From: DASQDT01 sp036380435 | GTDB lineage: Bacteria; Acidobacteriota; Blastocatellia; Pyrinomonadales; Pyrinomonadaceae | Reading direction: 5' to 3' | NCBI GenBank assembly: GCA_036380435.1 | Contig: DASVES010000102.1 | Location: 1-9,753 of the forward strand | Length of the DNA: 9,753 bases | Shown: positions 8,484 through 9,753 of the stretch, piece after piece | Layout: each line of letters starts with the position of its first letter | Numbering within the stretch: position 1 is the stretch's first letter | Notes under the pieces: model-generated | Databases searched by the model: none | The model's input: only the letters and a program-made list of their open reading frames with translations | What the model was told of the DNA's origin: nothing | Translations under genes and position numbers: made by a program

Positions 8484-8551
8484 GGGGCCGACAAAGATTG
8501 CCGAGACAGCCATGTTATGGGTGGATGTAGTCCCCGACGGCATTCGGCCCC
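8484..8551 (-). ncRNA. Minimal Y RNA-like element without tRNA module (element Y1)
   Basis: At 68 nt this is the shortest of the four and the first after the Ro60 gene. The terminal helix GGGGCCGA/UCGGCCCC (8544-8551 with 8484-8491) is perfect at 8/8. The AUGC junction, the 3' AAUCUUUG junction and CUACAU are conserved. Helix 2 pairs GUC-g-GGGA with UCUCGGC (8531-8538 with 8500-8506, one bulged G). The whole upper part is a small hairpin, CCAU-AAC-AUGG (8510-8520). It probably carries only the Ro-binding base, comparable to a short Y RNA. Only 26 bases separate it from Y2, so the two may be processed from one transcript. Confidence 0.7.
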
Positions 8552-8559
8552 TCTTGACA

Positions 8560-8631
8560 GTGAGCAGTGAGCAGTAAGCAGTGAGCAGTAAAATCTGAAA
8601 AACTGCTTACTGCTTACTGCTCACTGCTTAC
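8560..8631. repeat. Large hairpin of GTGAGCAGTAAGCAG-type repeats directly after rsr
   Basis: Arms 8560-8589 and 8602-8631 match at 28/30 with a 12-base A-rich loop (AAAATCTGAAAA). The two mismatches become G-U wobbles in plus-strand RNA and A-C mismatches in minus-strand RNA. The right arm ends one base from the Ro60 stop codon. It separates rsr from the RNA array and might end or protect the rsr transcript, but no T tract follows the stem on the minus strand. Confidence 0.8.
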
Positions 8632-8632
8632 T

Positions 8633-9753
8633 TCAAAGAGCTACGCCTTCGATCACTTCGACCCAGTGGCCGGCGTCGTGGCGGCCCTGTGCGAAGCCGG
8701 CCAGCACGTCGAAGACCTGGTCGGAGAAGCCGCCGACGTTGAGGATGTCCTCGCGCTCGACGGCCTGCGTCGTGCCGTAGGGCTGGAGGTCGATGCAGAC
8801 CATGCGCGCGCGCGGGTTGCGCGCCTTGAACTGCGCCCACTCGCGCATCGTCTCCGTGTGGCTGCCGCCGAAGCGGCCGTACTGCGGCGCGTCCACCCAC
8901 GACTCCTGATCGGAGACGTAGACGACGAGGTCGCCCTCGGCCTTGCGCTCGTTGAGGCGTCGGAGCGGGGCGCTACAGTTCGTGCCGCCCGCCGGCAACG
9001 CCGCGAGCTTCTGCGCGTTGGTCATCACGCTGTCGCGCGGGTTCAGTTGCACCTTCACCACGTCCGACTCAAACGGGATAACCTCCGCCGAAGGGTTCTT
9101 GCGCAGGAGCGTCGCCGCCACGAGCGCGGCCACGTCGATGCAACGCACCGCCGAGGTCGAGCCGCGACGTTGGCCCGTCACGGCCGAGTGCATCGAACCC
9201 GAAACGTCCGGCAGGACGTAGACCTTGCCGTCGATGCGCGGCACGTTCGTCGTCGCCACCTCCAGCGCGTCCTGAAGCGCATCGCGCACCAACTGCGGCA
9301 CGCGCTCGTCCGTCGAGACGTAGGCCGCGAGAAGCTGGTACGGGAAGACACGCGCCTTGCGTACCTTTTCGGGGTCGGCGAGACGCTGCGCGACAAGCTC
9401 GGCCACGCCCGGCTGCTCGAAGACGCCGTGGCGCGCGAACGTGTTGAGGTTCATGCGCGTCATCTGCCACGGGGCGCGGCGCGCAATCGCCGTCCAGTCC
9501 GACGTGCCCAGCGGCAGCGCCGTGAGCATCTGGAATGGAACGTCCGGCACGTCGAGCGTGTCGCCGGCCTTGAACGCCTCGAACTGCTGCACGAGGAGCG
9601 GCAGGCGGCGGGCGTCGTGCTCGCGGCCCACGAGGTAGCCGAAGAGCGCCTCGCGCTCCGGCGTGCGCGGGCGCGGGTGAACCATGCGGACGATGTCGGC
9701 GAGCGAAGGCTGTTGGCCGACCGAGCCGGCGAACACCGCCGCGTCGTCGCGCG
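8633..9753 (-). CDS. rsr: Bacterial Ro60 ortholog (Rsr), TROVE and vWA domains, N-terminus beyond window edge
   Basis: The frame is open from the right edge to TGA at 8635-8633, giving 372 visible residues (first complete codons RDDAAVFAGSVGQQPSLADI); about 150-200 N-terminal residues are missing. The first 165 or so are the C-terminal part of the helical TROVE ring (SLADIVRMVHPRP, LPLGTSDWTAIARRAPW, MNLNTFARHGVF). The vWA domain then shows a full MIDAS: DVSGS (182-186), the Thr of GGTNCSAP (about 257) and the Asp of YVSDQESW (about 281). Ro60 is a ring that binds misfolded RNA 3' ends in its cavity and Y RNAs on its outer face; in Deinococcus it acts with PNPase in rRNA maturation and stress RNA decay. 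Four Y RNA-like elements follow on the same strand, which agrees closely with this role. Confidence 0.93.
   Translation of the reverse strand, partial: RDDAAVFAGSVGQQPSLADIVRMVHPRPRTPEREALFGYLVGREHDARRLPLLVQQFEAFKAGDTLDVPDVPFQMLTALPLGTSDWTAIARRAPWQMTRMNLNTFARHGVFEQPGVAELVAQRLADPEKVRKARVFPYQLLAAYVSTDERVPQLVRDALQDALEVATTNVPRIDGKVYVLPDVSGSMHSAVTGQRRGSTSAVRCIDVAALVAATLLRKNPSAEVIPFESDVVKVQLNPRDSVMTNAQKLAALPAGGTNCSAPLRRLNERKAEGDLVVYVSDQESWVDAPQYGRFGGSHTETMREWAQFKARNPRARMVCIDLQPYGTTQAVEREDILNVGGFSDQVFDVLAGFAQGRHDAGHWVEVIEGVAL

Noticed and set aside
7950..8551. Integron attC sites
   Set aside because: The layout of paired ends plus variable top is similar, but the GTTRRRY/RYYYAAC boxes are missing, the terminal helices vary in sequence, and no integrase or cassettes are seen.
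8383..8577. Plus-strand open frame beginning MAGTGFEP
   Set aside because: The GTGFEP peptide is the familiar product of reading a tRNA-type T arm on the wrong strand; the frame is antisense to Y1 and Y2.
8271..8631. CRISPR array from the GTGAGCAGTAAGCAG repeats
   Set aside because: The repeats are short tandem units forming two hairpins; there are no unique spacers of regular length and no cas genes.

Overview
The window is GC-rich bacterial DNA carrying six protein genes and one cluster of small structured RNAs. No marker gene fixes the taxon. The Tat-exported amidase, a secreted beta-helix protein that starts with a 'GADLGAKINAA'-type segment, and the intergenic repeat families would fit an Acidobacteriota-like genome, but that is inference.

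Left part (1-3894): a lipoprotein-like SGNH (TesA-type) esterase on the minus strand, cut by the window edge, is divergent from a two-gene ABC exporter operon on the plus strand (YbbA-like ATPase, then YbbP-like FtsX permease). This is the classic tesA/ybbA/ybbP neighbourhood. Here the two divergent start codons overlap in TCATGA. The ATPase and permease overlap at GTGA.

Middle part (3895-7915): a 303-bp nested palindrome fills the gap between the convergent ybbP and the beta-helix gene. On the minus strand, reading right to left, come an unrecognised 159-residue protein, a Tat-signal amidase and the secreted beta-helix protein. The first two probably share a transcript.

Right part (7916-9753): the 3' two thirds of a bacterial Ro60 ortholog (Rsr; TROVE plus vWA domain with an intact MIDAS) lies on the minus strand. 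Its stop is followed, on the same strand, by about 700 bp with no credible protein gene. That stretch holds four homologous structured RNA elements. Each is closed by a perfect or near-perfect 8-9 bp terminal helix of different sequence, followed by the same junction bases (5' AAUGC, 3' YUUGUC-type), a second helix and a UACAU motif. I read these as bacterial Y RNAs, the known partners of Ro60. They show graded tRNA mimicry: the last has a complete tRNA-like module in permuted order (3' half, capped acceptor, 5' half with canonical D arm), two have T-arm plus capped acceptor-like hairpins, and one has only a small hairpin. Two large GTGAGCAGTAAGCAG-type hairpins and one further inverted repeat punctuate the array. 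The Ro60 gene with a four-member Y RNA array is the most interesting part of the window.
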